This document shows positions 1 through 11,026 of a stretch of DNA of 64,000 bases, one piece after another. The stretch covers positions 372,001 to 436,000 of the forward strand of contig CM026555.1 of assembly GCA_015143295.1 (NCBI GenBank), in the 5' to 3' direction. Each line of letters opens with the position of its first letter. Position 1 is the stretch's first letter. The translations under genes and the position numbers were made by a program. This DNA comes from Tetracentron sinense (lineage: Eukaryota; Streptophyta; Magnoliopsida; Trochodendrales; Trochodendraceae). The notes below the pieces were generated by a model. It did not search any database. It saw nothing but the letters and a program-made list of their open reading frames with translations, and was not told the origin of the DNA.

Positions 1-959
1 AATGAGGTTTTGACAGGACTCCAATATCAAGTTTCTCTTCCTAGTGAGGATTGACATTATACCACTAAGGAAACTCTAGGAATCACAATACTAGAAGTCA
101 AACCTAGTTAAATCTGGAATATGCTGTTTTTGAATTTAAGTGCATCTTTCTCCATTTTTTTATCATAAACTTTTCTTTTTCTGTCAAACATAACCTAATT
201 GTAAGAATTTTTTCTTGACTTTTTTTTTCACTCAACAATGGTGGCTTTCACACTAGAAGGGGCTTTGACACTAGCAACCCAGATAGATACCTACCTTGTT
301 GACATAGGAAGCCATTACTCACTGTTTGCATCCAATAGTAGCTTTCACACTATCCCAATAGGTAGCCCTTCTCATTGCCTTATTCTTTTTCTTTTTCATG
401 GAGGACACAAGTAAATGGGAAATTAACCAATGGTCAATCTAGATTTGGTCAACCAAAGGGGCCATAGATGGATAACACAATTTCCTACGACAAAGGAATA
501 TAGACCTTTAACCAGAGTCCATCAGAGTGCATGTGCATAAATTACCAGGCATATCATAAATTACTAAACTCTAACTGTGATAAGTGAGATAGCCTAATTT
601 TTATCACCCAAGGACTTTAAAAGGTGCATTATCTTTAAAGACATGCATAATATGCTAGGAGAGATATCTCAACACAAGAACTCTTTTTGCATTTTTCAAA
701 TTTTCTATTTTTTTTGGATTTTCTCCATTTTTTATTATTTTTATATTTTTCAATAACACATGCAAAAACAACTAACTAATCCAAAGAGAAATATCCTAAC
801 TAAAATAAAGAAAAAATCTTTTTGTGTTTATAATGCAAGTAAGGTAAGTGCAAAATAAATTGAAGCAATTAAAAACAAGCCTAGTAATATTCACAACTAA
901 GCATAGCACTAGGTAGAATATAGCAATTAAAGCACAACCCAGGCTATGAAAAAAATGGA
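1..959. other. No gene seen; AT-rich flank of a decayed copia gag
   Basis: AT-rich sequence with T-runs and many stops in all frames. It lies downstream (minus-strand sense) of the decayed gag at 960-2330, where protease and integrase would be expected, but I see no DSG protease motif and no integrase motif. The pol part therefore appears deleted or replaced. Confidence 0.6.
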
Positions 960-2330
960 CTAATCATAGTCCTGGAGGTCTTCCCTCCTCATCCAAATGG
1001 TTCTGAGATTAGATGTGATCCTTTGATCCCTAACAATTTCAGGTGAGTCAGGAGACATGAACTTTTGCACAAATTCCTTCTTCCTGGGAAAATTCCCAGA
1101 AGCCCTTTGGTACACCCTATTCCCTCCTCCATATCCTGTGTATGTAGGAGTGTCTTGACCATGACTATTCCTAGAGAGGTGAGCAATCTTCATCACCTCA
1201 TCACTCAGACTCCTAGACCTCTCTACAAGGATTTCAACTTGTCTTTGGAGGTTTTCTTGGAAATTTTGTCTTTGGTTCATTGAACCTTGGGGACGGTTTC
1301 TCCTGAAGGCAGGGCATTTTGGTCTGGTGTGACCCTTCACCCCACATTGAAAATAAGAGGGAAAAAATGAGAGAAAGGATTCCTCTTAGCAGAATGATAG
1401 ACATGGGTTCTCTCAACTGCAAGGGGTACTAGAACCCTATTAGTCTCAGAAGAAACAAGAGTCTGGTATAATGGAGGACGAGCCCGGTTTCCATTAGCAT
1501 TAAAGGCATTATGATTTACAGGAAGATCTGGTATTCTAGCCTTGAGCTTCTCAAAAACATGATAGCCTTTCTGAGAGGAAGGACCAATTCCTTTCTTATT
1601 ACCATAATTCTTTTCTTGCCAGTTTAGCTCATCAACAATTTCAGTTATGCCTAGGAATTTGTTTTCTTTTTGAAGTTTGTTAACTTTCTAAGTTGGCTCA
1701 AATTTTTCTTTAATTATTTTCTGAAGGTCACTTTCAAGATCTGTAACCTTCTTGATTAGACTAACTTTGTCAGTCAAAGAACTTTGTGAAATTCTCTTTC
1801 AAGAAATGCAATTTTTTCATAGAGAACTTCTTTCTCTGATTCTATCACCGAAATAAGGATTTTCAAATCCTTAGTCTCTTGAAGGAATTTATCTCTATCA
1901 TTCTCAGTCAAATTGACCCTTTTGGTCAGAGTGATATTAGTCTTCTTAAGTTTGAGACTTTCTTCAGACAGATCTTTGTATACTGTATGGATGTCTCCCT
2001 TAGATTCAGAGTCATCCTGACTCTCTATTCCTTCATCATCAGATTCCTTCTGACTCTCTTGGATTTCTTCCTCATTATCAGATTTTAGACACTCAATGTC
2101 TTGATCTTTGTTACACAAGTATGAGGGAGATTCTTCAATTCCCTTGGAGCTGGCAGTAAAGGCAGTGTGATTCAAATCCTCTTTTTCAGAAGAAGGATTA
2201 TCAATTTTTCAGATTCGGCGTCACTATCACTCCATGTGGCACTCATCGCTTTACCCTTAGATTTCAGTTTATTTGGGCATCCGGGCGACATATGGTCATA
2301 TCCATGACATTTATAGCATTTAATACTACG
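960..2330 (-). pseudogene. SIRE-like Ty1/copia gag, 3' half (zinc knuckle, coiled coil), broken
   Basis: Minus-strand continuation of the gag at 5118-5981, cut off by the solo LTR at 2336-5117. Reading down from 2330 there is an intact CX2CX4HX4C knuckle (CYKCHGYDHMSPGC, about 2278-2318), then an acidic stretch rich in S, D and E, then a coiled-coil region (2175-1774, heptads rich in L, K and E), then after frame breaks a second knuckle-like motif, CGVKGHTRPKC (about 1310-1350), whose first Cys is missing. A long Gag with a knuckle followed by an acidic coiled coil is typical of the SIRE/Maximus copia lineage. Several stops and frameshifts make it non-functional. The lineage call is from memory of the family's look, not a search. 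Confidence 0.75.
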
Positions 2331-2590
2331 GGAATTGTCGCTCCCCAAAATACCCCCTAGGAGTTAAGGGATACTTTAGGTGTGACTATACTTAACCTGA
2401 CAAACCATCCTGTAATGAACAAGGCATAACATCATAAAATGAAACATGATACGGAGTTCGGAAGCTTAAAGCAATGCGGAAGCTTAACTAAATTTTTTCG
2501 TTTTATACATCTGATTGTATTCCAAGTTTATACAATACACAATACAAAAAAAGAGTAGACATGCCTACTCATCAAAATACAAAATGTAAT

Positions 2591-2615
2591 CTCTCTCTCT
2601 CTCTCTCTCTCTCTC
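2591..2615. repeat. (CT)n microsatellite
   Basis: An uninterrupted CT run of about 12 units inside the solo LTR, just 3' (minus sense) of the short conserved reading frame. Confidence 0.95.
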
Positions 2616-2808
2616 AGTGATCACCCTGATAGGGCCAATAGTCTAAGTCCCTTGCCTCTACCTGGGGCTCTACAACCAAATCCACATATGGCTCCTCCTC
2701 ACCATAATCTTCTTCTATCCAAGGATCTGGCATACAAATATCATAAGGAACACGTACATCTGCCGACATAAAATGTACGACTGAGCATGGAACACTCAGT
2801 GTATACAT
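2614..2808 (-). other. Short acidic reading frame conserved between two LTR copies
   Basis: 64 codons on the minus strand. The part shared with the frame at 19751-19900 in the sister solo LTR reads LSxPCSxV, then MSA, then P(Y/F)DICxPxPWxEExYxEEP, with substitutions that keep the frame open and keep the acidic character. It lies near the 3' end of the LTR, downstream of a conserved hairpin. I know of no function. It could be a remnant of a coding or regulatory part of the LTR, or shared ancestry with too little time to decay. Only two copies are available here. Confidence 0.45.
2775..2806 (-). other. Conserved LTR hairpin (copy 1)
   Basis: On the minus strand the arms ACTGAG and CTCAGT enclose a 9-nt loop ending TTCCATG, with an outer GTAT/GTAC arm pair. 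The sister LTR has GCTGAG/CTCAGC at the same place, so the closing A-T pair there is G-C, a compensatory change, and the outer arm is GTAC/GTAC. Likely an RNA or DNA structure element of the LTR; role unknown. Confidence 0.55.
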
Positions 2809-2959
2809 ACTACTAGCTAACGATGTTATAACAGTAATAATATCTCATGCGAGTAATTAAAGAAATATAGTTCACAATCATGCTTAAAACCAACTTAGAC
2901 ATTCAGTTGTCAAATCTTATCTTTCTTAAAAAACATAACACCTTCTATAGTTCTTATGA

Positions 2960-3650
2960 GTTCTTATGAATTCTTAGTAGCTTATGAGTTCTTATGAGTT
3001 GCTGGTGAGCTTTTGAGTTCTTGTGAGCTTTTGAGACTTTTTTGTGAGGTCTTGTGAGCTTATGAGATTTCTTGTGAGTTCTTGTGAGCTTATGAGACTT
3101 CTTGTGACTTCTTGTGAGTTCTTGTGAGCTTATGAGACTTCTTGTGAGTCAGAGATTAGTACCCTTAAAACCTGGGCTACCAATCTCCTTGACCAACCAT
3201 CCAACCTTTGAGACTTTCTTGTGAGCAAGAGGTTAGTACCCGCAAAACCCTAGGTTACCAACCTCCTTGACAATACACTAGCTTATGAGAATTTCTTGTG
3301 AGCAAGAGGTTAGCACCCGCAAAATCCTGGGCTACTAACCTCCTTGACAGTACACTTGCTTGTGAGAATTTCTGATGAGCATGAGGTTAGCACCCGCAAA
3401 ACCCTAGGCTACCAACCTCCTTGACAATACACTAGCTTATGAGAATTTCTTGTGAGCAAGAGGTTAGCACCCGCAAAACCTTGGGCTATCAACCTCCTTG
3501 ACAATACACTTACTTGTGAGGTTCGCACCCACAAAACCCTAGGCTACCAACCTCGACAATCCTTCAATCTTGTGAGAACTTCTTATATCTTGTGAGCAAG
3601 ATGTTAGCACCCGAACTGTCCTGGGCTACCAACATCCTTGACAATTCACT
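2960..3650. repeat. Tandem repeats of hairpin-forming units
   Basis: From 2960 to about 3150 short units of the CTTGTGAG/CTTATGAG type recur. From about 3150 to 3650 some seven units of up to about 98 bp follow. Each longer unit has GAGGTTAG and CCAACCTC arms around a core containing CACCCGCAAAACCC and GGGCTAC, so each can fold into a hairpin. The array lies in the presumed transcribed part of the LTR. The sister LTR has a comparable but different array at about 19206-19450. Confidence 0.8.
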
Positions 3651-4438
3651 GTGTTCATGCTTATGAGGTCGTACTTGTGTTTTCTTAGGAGTTCCATTTG
3701 TTTAATTCAATTCTTGGTGCTTATGAGAAAACCTCGGTCATGTAAAACATAGGTGCGTAGAGTGCTTGTGAGCATCATCATGTATATACATATTGAAAGC
3801 CTTAAACAACTCAAGTGGTTCATACCGTATATAGTGGCATCATAACATAATTGGACAATTATAGACATATAGCACATTTTCACTCATTGCATTACATCAC
3901 TATGATCATGACTTTTGAGCCTATTTTATCACATCATGCTTAATTTCATGGTTTATTGGAAAATAACAATAATCACCTACAAGTATAACTATATTCATCG
4001 TCTCATTGAAAAACCCCAAATTTTTAACCCTTATTCATTTGATCATCATGTAATTTGCCCAATATCCTACATCTACCATTTGCATTACAACCTAGTTAGA
4101 TAATAGAGTGTTCTTACTATTTTCATTCAACCTTATTTCAATCTTTATATCATAGAAAAGCTAGATAATAGTAGGTACTTACCTTTTTGATCAACTTCAA
4201 TGTTGAGAAAACCCTTGAGTGGAATCCCCAACTTGGTTTAGGAAGATCCTTCCTTGATTGTGCTCCTCTTGATCTTAATCCAAAACCTTCTTTGATTATC
4301 TCCCAAATCTTCTTTCTCTCTTTCTAAGAACTCTCTTTAGCTTTAGGGTAACCCAAAACCCCCAAAATGATCTTACATTTAGAGGTAAAGGGGTGAAAAC
4401 CCCAAAAAAATCGCACAAAAGGAAACAAAATCGCACAT

Positions 4439-4580
4439 CTACAATCATTCGTAGACATCTACGATTGTTCGTAGCTTTCTATGATTGATCGTAGCTTCTC
4501 CAGTGAGTTTTCAGAAATTTCTGGGCTTTACGATCGATTGTAGCAACTCTACAATCGTTCGTAGGTCCCATACGAACAAT
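4439..4580. repeat. Array of 16-bp imperfect palindromes in the LTR
   Basis: Five clear units and one weaker one: CTACAATCATTCGTAG (4439), CTACGATTGTTCGTAG (4459), CTATGATTGATCGTAG (4479), TTACGATCGATTGTAG (4528), CTACAATCGTTCGTAG (4549), and a poorer unit at about 4569. It sits right after the block shared with the solo LTR at 17898-20188, where a palindrome array with different arms is found. Resembles a bank of protein-binding sites in U3; no factor can be named. Confidence 0.85.
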
Positions 4581-5117
4581 CGCAACTTTTGCAGAAAGTT
4601 TCCAGATTTTTGCATTTTCGTATTTCGGCCATAATTTTTGACTCGCTTGTCAGATTTTGACGAAAATTCAACTTGCGTTAGATTCTTCTTTTGAAGAGGA
4701 ACAACTTTGATGTTTTATACAAATCCTAATTTTGAGCTTTATTTACTAAAAATGGCTATAAAGTTGACTGATATGCAAATGAGTTTCATCAACCCATTTT
4801 TGCAGCAGATTCGATTTCGGAAATCGGACTTTTGACTCAACCCCGACTCAAAATCTGAAAATGATCAACATGAACCTCAACGAGGATTCCAATACCTTTC
4901 CAAAATTCAAGAATCACTCTATTCCGTTCAACAGTGAGAGAGCTAGAGCTATTTAAAGTTGAGGGTATGCAAAGGCATAACCCTTATTGATACTTAAGAG
5001 TATTCTATACTCTTACTTTCTTCATTCCATACACCCATATACTAAAAATATATTCTTAAAGGCTTTAATACATGTCATCATTCATCATACTAAGCCATCA
5101 AGATCCGGGGTTCTACA

Positions 5118-5990
5118 GGAATTGTTTTCAGCACCTTCTTCCAGGTGCTTATGCCTAGATTTGCCAAAAGGTTTTTGGGCCTAACTTAGAATTAAAGCCT
5201 TTATTTGTTTTCAAAGAATTGATTAAATTTTTAAACAAATAAGGTAACATCTTTCAACCCAAATTCAGATTCACAATCCGAATCAACCTATGATTCCTTG
5301 ATATTTTCAAGGCCATATTTTTAACCTTGTGTTTTTGGGAGGATTTAAGATTGAGTTTAAAAGTTTGAAGTGATCCGACTAACTACTCAATCTTAAGAGC
5401 ATCAATATTCTTGCTCTCTTCAATGGCCATAACTTTGACCTGAAATCTCTCGAGAAGAGATCTTAAGACTTTTCTTATAATTTTAGACTCAGAAAGTCTC
5501 TCCCATAGATTAAAACAAGAATTTACAATGTCACTTAAATTAGCATAAAATTCATCAAAGGTTTCATTGTCTTCAATTCTTAGGTTTTCAAACCTAGTTG
5601 TAAGCATCTGGAGCTTAGAGATTTTTACTATTGTTGTCTCGTCATGGATAATCTCTACAATCTCCCAAGCCTCTTTTGAAGTGTCACACTTAGAGATTCT
5701 CTGAAATTCTTCGGTGTAACAACATTGAATATGGAATTAAGACCTTTGGTATTCCAATCGACGGCCTCTATCTCATCTTTACACCATTCTTCAGAGTTTT
5801 TCACCACAGCCAGTTCCTCGACTATTTTGATCGGGGTTTTCCAACCCTTCTCAATGGTCATCCATACTCGCTCGTTTATAGATCTTAGAAAGGCTCTCAT
5901 CCGAGCTTTCCAATAAACATAATTACTCCCATCAAATAGGGGAGGATGAGCGATGGAACTATTGTCTTTCATTGAAGTCATATTAGGGAT
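5118..5990 (-). pseudogene. SIRE-like copia gag, 5' half, broken
   Basis: Starts with ATG at 5981 (MTSMKDNSSIAHPPLFDGSN, then YVYWKARM), the usual N-terminus of plant copia Gag (DUF4219/UBN2 type), followed by FDEFYANLSDIVNSCFNL and ALKIE of the UBN2 domain. A frame break lies near 5655 and a TAG stop at about 5383, after which the reading LVGSLQTF continues in frame. Downstream, frameshifts accumulate up to the solo LTR border at 5118. Together with 960-2330 it forms one gag disrupted by the LTR insertion. Non-functional. Confidence 0.8.
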
Positions 5991-6033
5991 ATATGAACAA
6001 GATTACACTAAAGTAGTTAACTTTAATAGTGAA

Positions 6034-6050
6034 CCCACTCTTATACTAAT
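6034..6050 (-). other. Degenerate primer-binding site of the SIRE-like element
   Basis: Minus strand ATTAGTATAAGAGTGGG resembles the plant initiator tRNA-Met PBS (TGGTATCAGAGC) with a few decayed positions, directly next to the LTR end TTTTCA (6051) and about 53 nt upstream of the gag ATG at 5981. Position and similarity together make the call; the match alone is weak. Confidence 0.5.
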
Positions 6051-6135
6051 TGAAAATTTTCCTTTTGTATGAATCAAGACCTAGGGCTAGGGTTGGGGTG
6101 AATAGGTTTTCCTAAAGTCTGTCTATCCCTACCTG

Positions 6136-7340
6136 TTTATTAATATAAATAGAATTGGGGGGGGGGGGGGGGGGGGGGACATAAAACCTTACCCCTACAG
6201 ACTCGAAACCAGGGGGGACATATACCTTACCCTCAAAAAACACTAACTAAAAAATGGGGGGGGACATAAAACCTTACCACTACAGACTCAATAAAAAAGC
6301 TTTAAGTTTTAATATTTCGAAAATACCCTAAACCTAGTTTATCCATCTGAATGAGAGATCTGACTTTTGTAGGAGTAGAATCTAGAGTAAGAAAAGAGCC
6401 AGAAATATGCCTTTGACATCCAATATTAGCTAACTCATCAGCAACTGCATTAGCTTCCCGATAAATGTGATGTAACGAAAATCCAGCCGACATGCAATGC
6501 TTGTTCTGCTTATCCCAATACCAAGTTTTCCATGTACCTGGATTTCTAGCATTCCACACCTTAACCAGACTCTTGGAATCAGATTCAATGATTACATTAT
6601 GGAGATGAAGACTCTTGCAAAAATTTAATCCATCCAAAGGAGCTCGAGATTCTGCTACAAAGTTGGAACAATTGTCATAATGAGAGAAAAACAAGCAACA
6701 AAATTGCCTTTGTGGTCTTGAATAATCCCTCCTCCTCCAACATTACCAGGATTACCTTTAGAAGAACCATCTACATTAAGCTTAAACTTGGTTTGAAGAG
6801 GAAAAATCCATTTAACCATCATCACCCGGAATCTATTGATAGGAGTATGTCGAGAAGGAATAAAGGTGATAAATCAAAATTTTTATTATCATTGACGGAT
6901 CCAAGATCACACACCTTTCTAGTGATGAGGCCAATAAGAGTTCTAGCATTAAGCGGAATACCTTCATGTTTTCTTCGACATCTTTTTATCCAAATCTCCC
7001 ATACTATCAGGGCAGGCAAAAAGATAAAAAGATCATTATTCCTTGAAGAAGCCGCTTTGAGCCATCTTGTTAATGAACTGTGAATTAAGTCATGCTTGAA
7101 ATAGAGAATAATACACCAGGTGGAGAAAGAATTCCAAACTGAAGCAGCTAGCTCGCTGTTATTTAGAAGATGAGTAGTACTTTCCTCACAAGAAATAGAG
7201 CAACAATAACATTTACTAGCCATCAGAATGCCAATGTGTTGAATAGTCAAATCTGTTGGAATAACACGGTGCATGATTTTCCAGCAAAAGACACGAATTT
7301 TGGTAGGGATAATTGGCTTCCAAACTGATTTAGCACATAA
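6136..7340 (-). pseudogene. 5'-truncated LINE (zf-RVT and RNase H domains)
   Basis: Minus strand. From about 7340: VWKPIIPTKIRVFCWKIMH, then CYCC and CEESTTHLL, the reverse-transcriptase zinc-binding (zf-RVT) domain of plant L1-type LINEs and their relatives. Then about 6700-6850: KLNVDGSSKGNPG, the first-Asp motif of the RNase H (RVT_3) domain, and at 6302-6694 AESRAPLDGL, IIESDSKSLV and EANAVADELA with the later acidic residues. A frameshift separates 6694 from the upstream part. The 3' UTR ends in C-rich tracts (minus strand) followed by ATTTATATTAATAAA at about 6140, as in plant LINE tails. No endonuclease or RT core is present, so it is 5' truncated. TSD not resolved. Confidence 0.75.
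6157..6300. repeat. 22-nt poly-G run and three GGGACATA-type repeats
   Basis: A homopolymer of 22 G at 6157-6178, then units built on GGGACATAAAACCTTACC at about 6176, 6214 and 6260, each preceded by a G-run of 6 to 22. They form the 3' UTR of the minus-strand LINE. The length of the long G-run is likely unreliable in sequencing. Confidence 0.85.
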
Positions 7341-7879
7341 GCAATCAAGGAACGTAATTTAGAAGATGATTTAGTACTTTCCTCATAAGCAATCACGCAC
7401 TCGCAAGTAACGTAATAAACCACAATAGATTGTGCTCCTCTCAGAACTTCACAACCACGATCCCTCAATCGATCTCCATCAATGATGGCTCCAGATTACT
7501 CCAACCACAAGATAACCACGATCCACTACACAGACTGATCTCCTTTTATGAAGACTTTGGCATGTACTAACCAAGTTTATACTCATGCAAGAGTTGAGGG
7601 GTTTAATTCAGTTTAAACATATACTAGAGAGATCTCAAGAACAATGAAGATCAAAAATTCAAGTTAAGAGATATATCGATTTGAACTTGCAACTCTAATC
7701 TAGACCATGAGAGAGGGCTTAATGGGATAATCCAACCACAACGGGGAAACCCTGATATGAAGTTTACAACCACTACTCTCAGTCACAAAAACCCTAATTC
7801 GTGTTACGGATCAATGCATTATATAGGCAAACCAAAAGAGAGGATTTATAAGTTGCTATTTAAGAAAATTTGCACATAT

Positions 7880-8030
7880 CGTTCAAACGACTTAGAGGAG
7901 CATTCGAACAATATGCAAGTCGTTTGAACGCTTCTCTAAGTCATTCGAATGGCTTGAAGCATACATTATGGAATTTTGCCCCATATATTTTTTAATACTT
8001 GGTTCGAACGACATATACATGGTTCGACCC
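7880..8030. repeat. Palindrome array upstream of TATA in the SIRE-like LTR
   Basis: Units CGTTCAAACG (7880), CATTCGAAC (7901), CGTTTGAACG (7921), CATTCGAATG (7942), GGTTCGAACG (8001) and GGTTCGAC (8021). Two of them lie in a larger inverted repeat with CTTAGAGGAG/CTTCTCTAAG. In minus-strand sense the array precedes the TATA-like CCTATATAAT at about 7827-7816. Same architecture as the arrays at 4439, 18108 and 28000, with other arm sequences. Confidence 0.7.
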
Positions 8031-8547
8031 AAATAGTTGATTTTCACCCAAAAATATTTTAAAGTCATACTTTGAATTGGCTTAATTTCGATGTCAAAAT
8101 GGTGTCAACATAAGTCTGGTGTCACTATCCGTATGATTGTTGAAGACATGTGAAGATAAAGCTCCAAAGACTCAAGTGAAGTACATTTCGCATAAAGCTT
8201 CGCTTATGTTCGTAGGATGGTAAGTGACCTAGATACCTAGTGGTTACCATAGGCGGAATTGTCCTAGAAAATGCTATCATATACCTTAGGTGACTAGAAA
8301 TTGACCCATGTCTGTTTATAAGCAAAGATGAATGGTAGGGCTGGGCCAGATTTTCAAAAGCCTTCTAACTTAAGGACTAGTCTAGGACCTTGCCCAGCCC
8401 TACCTCCACATCCTCTACTACACTATAATATAAATGTATAGTATTGTATATATATTGTATAAAACCTATATTATACATATATTAATTGTATATACTTTCC
8501 ACAAGAACAAATAAAAGCATTTTGTTGTCACTAACATTATGCTTTAT

Positions 8548-8712
8548 GAACCCCTGGGGGTATAGCCTAGTGGCCGAAGGACCAACCGTAAACCTGGAGG
8601 TCTCGAGGTTGATTCCCGGGCTCCCCTCAATATCGGTTGTATGGGATAGGGGTTTTTCCTATGCAGCACATGGGACTAGTCTGCCTTGGTAGGATACCCA
8701 CGTTATAAAAAA
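8548..8712 (+). mobile_element. tRNA-derived SINE with 15-bp TSD
   Basis: A 165-bp element with an A-box-like TAGCCTAGTGG (about 8563) and a B-box-like GGTTGATTCCC (about 8608) at pol III spacing, ending in an A-run. Perfect 15-bp direct repeats AACATTATGCTTTAT flank it at 8533-8547 and 8713-8727. Length, boxes, A-tail and TSD together are diagnostic of a plant SINE. A third copy of the 15-mer lies at 8748-8762. Confidence 0.85.
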
Positions 8713-8762
8713 AACATTATGCTTTATTTTTATTTTTTTTAGAAGGCAACATTATGCTTTAT

Positions 8763-10702
8763 GTTATGATAGTATTATGTCAAAATACATTTTATGTTAG
8801 TACTGTGTTAAATTTAGATATTTACTTATACTATACCTTCTGTAGATACTATAATAAGATAAGATACTTGCTATGCTTTCTGTTTCAAAATGTCTTAAGT
8901 TTATTATTATGCCAAAATTGGTATTATAACTTATATTAACACTTTACTAAAATATATACTATACATATAAGTATCTATATATGACTTATGTTAATATTGT
9001 GTCTAAATTCAATATATGGAAAGAAAAAACATATTACTAAAACACATAACAAAATACAGAATTATTATGGGTGGCGCTACTCGCACCTCAATATTTGATG
9101 ACTACACACCAAATATTAAAAAAATGTAATTAAAATTAATTACACACCCAAGAAAAAAAGGAAATTTCAATCATAACCTATTTATTCCATCCTCTTGTTC
9201 CTACATCTCTGAAGCATCCACTGAATCTCACTTCTGTCATTTCCTGTTCCCACCACTATCATCGCCATCAATCACCACTCATCACTGACGCTACCCCCAT
9301 CTTTAGCAAACCCAAACCCACGTCATACCACACTGACATACCCACGTCATACCACACTGACATCAGCCTAGTTACCCTCATTTGCTGTCAAAAAAACGTT
9401 ATCGCTAAGATCTCCATATTGACCTCCTCTTCAATGGATACTGTACAGATCTCTCCTCTTTTGGACAACATATGATTCAAAAATATTTAATCTCAACAAC
9501 ACATCAACGAGAAGGAAAGACAAAAAGGGAATGTTTGTCTTTTTTTCTTTATCTTATCTTCTCTATTATTATAATGAGAGAAATAGGGTCAATTATTTGA
9601 TTGAATTTTTCCTTTAATTACAATAAAACTAACTTTTATGATATTCTATCTGATATAATCTTAAGAGTATCCTAGTAAATTAAATATAATTACTAACAAT
9701 TGTTTATACCTCCACGATTCCCTCATTCCATTAAATATAACTACTCACAACTGTTTACACCTCCACGACTCGCTCAGTCCATGTTTCTATTTTATCTCAC
9801 GCACTCTTGCTCTCAAATGATTTTCCATTTGGGTTTCTCCAATTTCTTTTACCTTCCCCTCACGCTTACACACTGAAATTACAGTCACGCCTACTGCCGC
9901 CAATTGTTGCCAAATCCTACCGCCACAAATCTCTCACGGTTACTAATTCTTCCCTAATTTATTAATGTTATTTCACCATCTCCAGTTTTCGAGTTCTCCG
10001 GTTTGTTTTCGATGTTTCTGTTGGAATCTTTCCTCAATTGACATTGAAGGTGCATTCATTTTTATTACTTCGTTTAATCTTAATGTATATTGTTTTCAAG
10101 AAGTTTGATTAAAGTTTATTCACTGAGAATTCCATGTTTGATGTGCTAGTGTTTAGATCATCATATTTTCTCTATTTGTCTTCTTGGGAAGTAGCCGAAG
10201 ATTTATTTTCCATTTCTTGATCCTGTCCAGTTGCCATTGCACTCTCTTGCATTCAACCGCACTCTCCAATCTCCTCTCAAGCCCATTCGCTCTTAACATG
10301 CATTTTCAAAGGGGATTCCTCCATTTTCATCTACTGCTCCTTGCATCCTCCACTTGCATGTTGTCAATATTGCCGTCATTTGCTTGCTGCCGGTCCCTAC
10401 TTCCACTTCCTCTTGTTACTGCCGCTTTTAAGACACAAGAATACATCTTCCACCGTTCTTTTGGTGTGTCATGTTCTGGACTATTCTAAGCAAGTTGTTC
10501 TAATGGGATACAAGAGAGCCTTTTGGATGAGCGTACATGAAAATATATCAAAATCGCGTTGAATTTGTTGAGGGCCAAGCTTGACCCATTGTATATTAGA
10601 AGATGATCGAATTGTGGTGTAGATTAGGTGAGCCCAATGAGATCGAATCACAGCCAATCCCATAGGTCCATGTGACCTCCAATGAACCAAAAAAAGAAGA
10701 AA
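8763..10702. other. No gene seen; AT-rich spacer
   Basis: AT-rich, with scattered short reading frames that show no domain and no codon bias I can trust. It holds one 24-bp tandem duplication (ACCCACGTCATACCACAC..., 9316-9363). Pyrimidine-rich stretches at 9160-10400 could be a decayed 5' UTR or promoter, but nothing supports a gene. Confidence 0.5.
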
Positions 10703-11026
10703 GAGATCGAATCACAGCCAATCGCAATTGAACTCAGGGAGAGTTCAATTGCACCCATAGGTCAACATGTCTCCCCTTTAACCTCTATTAACCATGGTTA
10801 AAATTCATCAACCATTGGGATTCAACAATATAACCTTTGTTTTTAGAAAATAATATTAAAAAAAATATATTCCAAGGTTACAAAATTTTAATCCTAAAGT
10901 TAATTTTAAAAAAATATATTTTTTCTAAAAACTAAGGTTAGATTGTTGAACCCAACGGGTTAATAAATCTTAACCATGGTTAATAAAGGCTAAAAGGAAC
11001 ACACGATTGGCTGTGATTTGATCTCC
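10703..11026. mobile_element. Fold-back MITE-like element
   Basis: A long inverted repeat of about 324 bp. The left end GAGATCGAATCACAGCCAAT matches the reverse complement of the right end (ATTGGCTGTGATTTGATCTC) with one mismatch, and inner arms match too (TTAACCATGGTTAA twice, CAACAATATAACCTT against AAGGTTAGATTGTTG). No coding capacity. An extra copy of the left terminus lies at about 10639-10660. The TSD is unclear. A single related arm is seen at about 31020-31090 and 44755-44825. Confidence 0.7.

Larger units (their letters stand above)
2336..5117 (-). mobile_element. Solo LTR (family 1) with 5-bp TSD, inserted in the copia gag
   Basis: A 2,782-bp element with TG..CA ends (plus strand TGTCGCTCC...GGTTCTACA) and perfect direct repeats GGAAT at 2331-2335 and 5118-5122. 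The flanks join into one continuous copia gag, so this is an insertion. There is no PBS, PPT or coding domain inside, hence a solo LTR or a non-autonomous single-LTR element. Its ends (TGTAGAACCCCGG... and ...GCGACA on the minus strand) match the solo LTR at 17898-20188, and a block near the 5' end (AACGCAAGTTGAAT, CGAGTCAAAA, TTATGGCC) is shared too, so both belong to one diverged family, probably Ty3/gypsy (inference). Sense is taken as minus because the better TATA candidate in the sister copy points that way. Confidence 0.88.
6051..8110 (-). mobile_element. 5' LTR of the SIRE-like copia element, with a nested LINE
   Basis: On the minus strand it starts TGTTGACACC at 8110 and ends TTTTCA at 6051, next to the degenerate PBS. 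A TATA-like CCTATATAAT lies at about 7816-7827. Without the LINE-derived insert (about 6136-7340) the LTR would be roughly 0.9-1.0 kb, usual for SIRE-like LTRs. The far LTR of the element is not recognised in the window, so the TSD cannot be checked. Confidence 0.6.

Noticed and set aside
2960-3650. Considered as a CRISPR-like array because of regular spaced repeats
   Set aside because: Plant nuclear context, units are full tandem repeats inside an LTR, no constant repeat with unique spacers.
8548-8712. Considered as a tRNA gene because of A-box and B-box matches
   Set aside because: No cloverleaf or acceptor stem, an A-run at the end and a 15-bp TSD point to a SINE.
10184-10562. Overlapping plus-strand frames of about 100 and 73 codons after a pyrimidine-rich region
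   Set aside because: No domain, hydrophobic low-complexity composition, and no splice or UTR evidence that I can judge from sequence.
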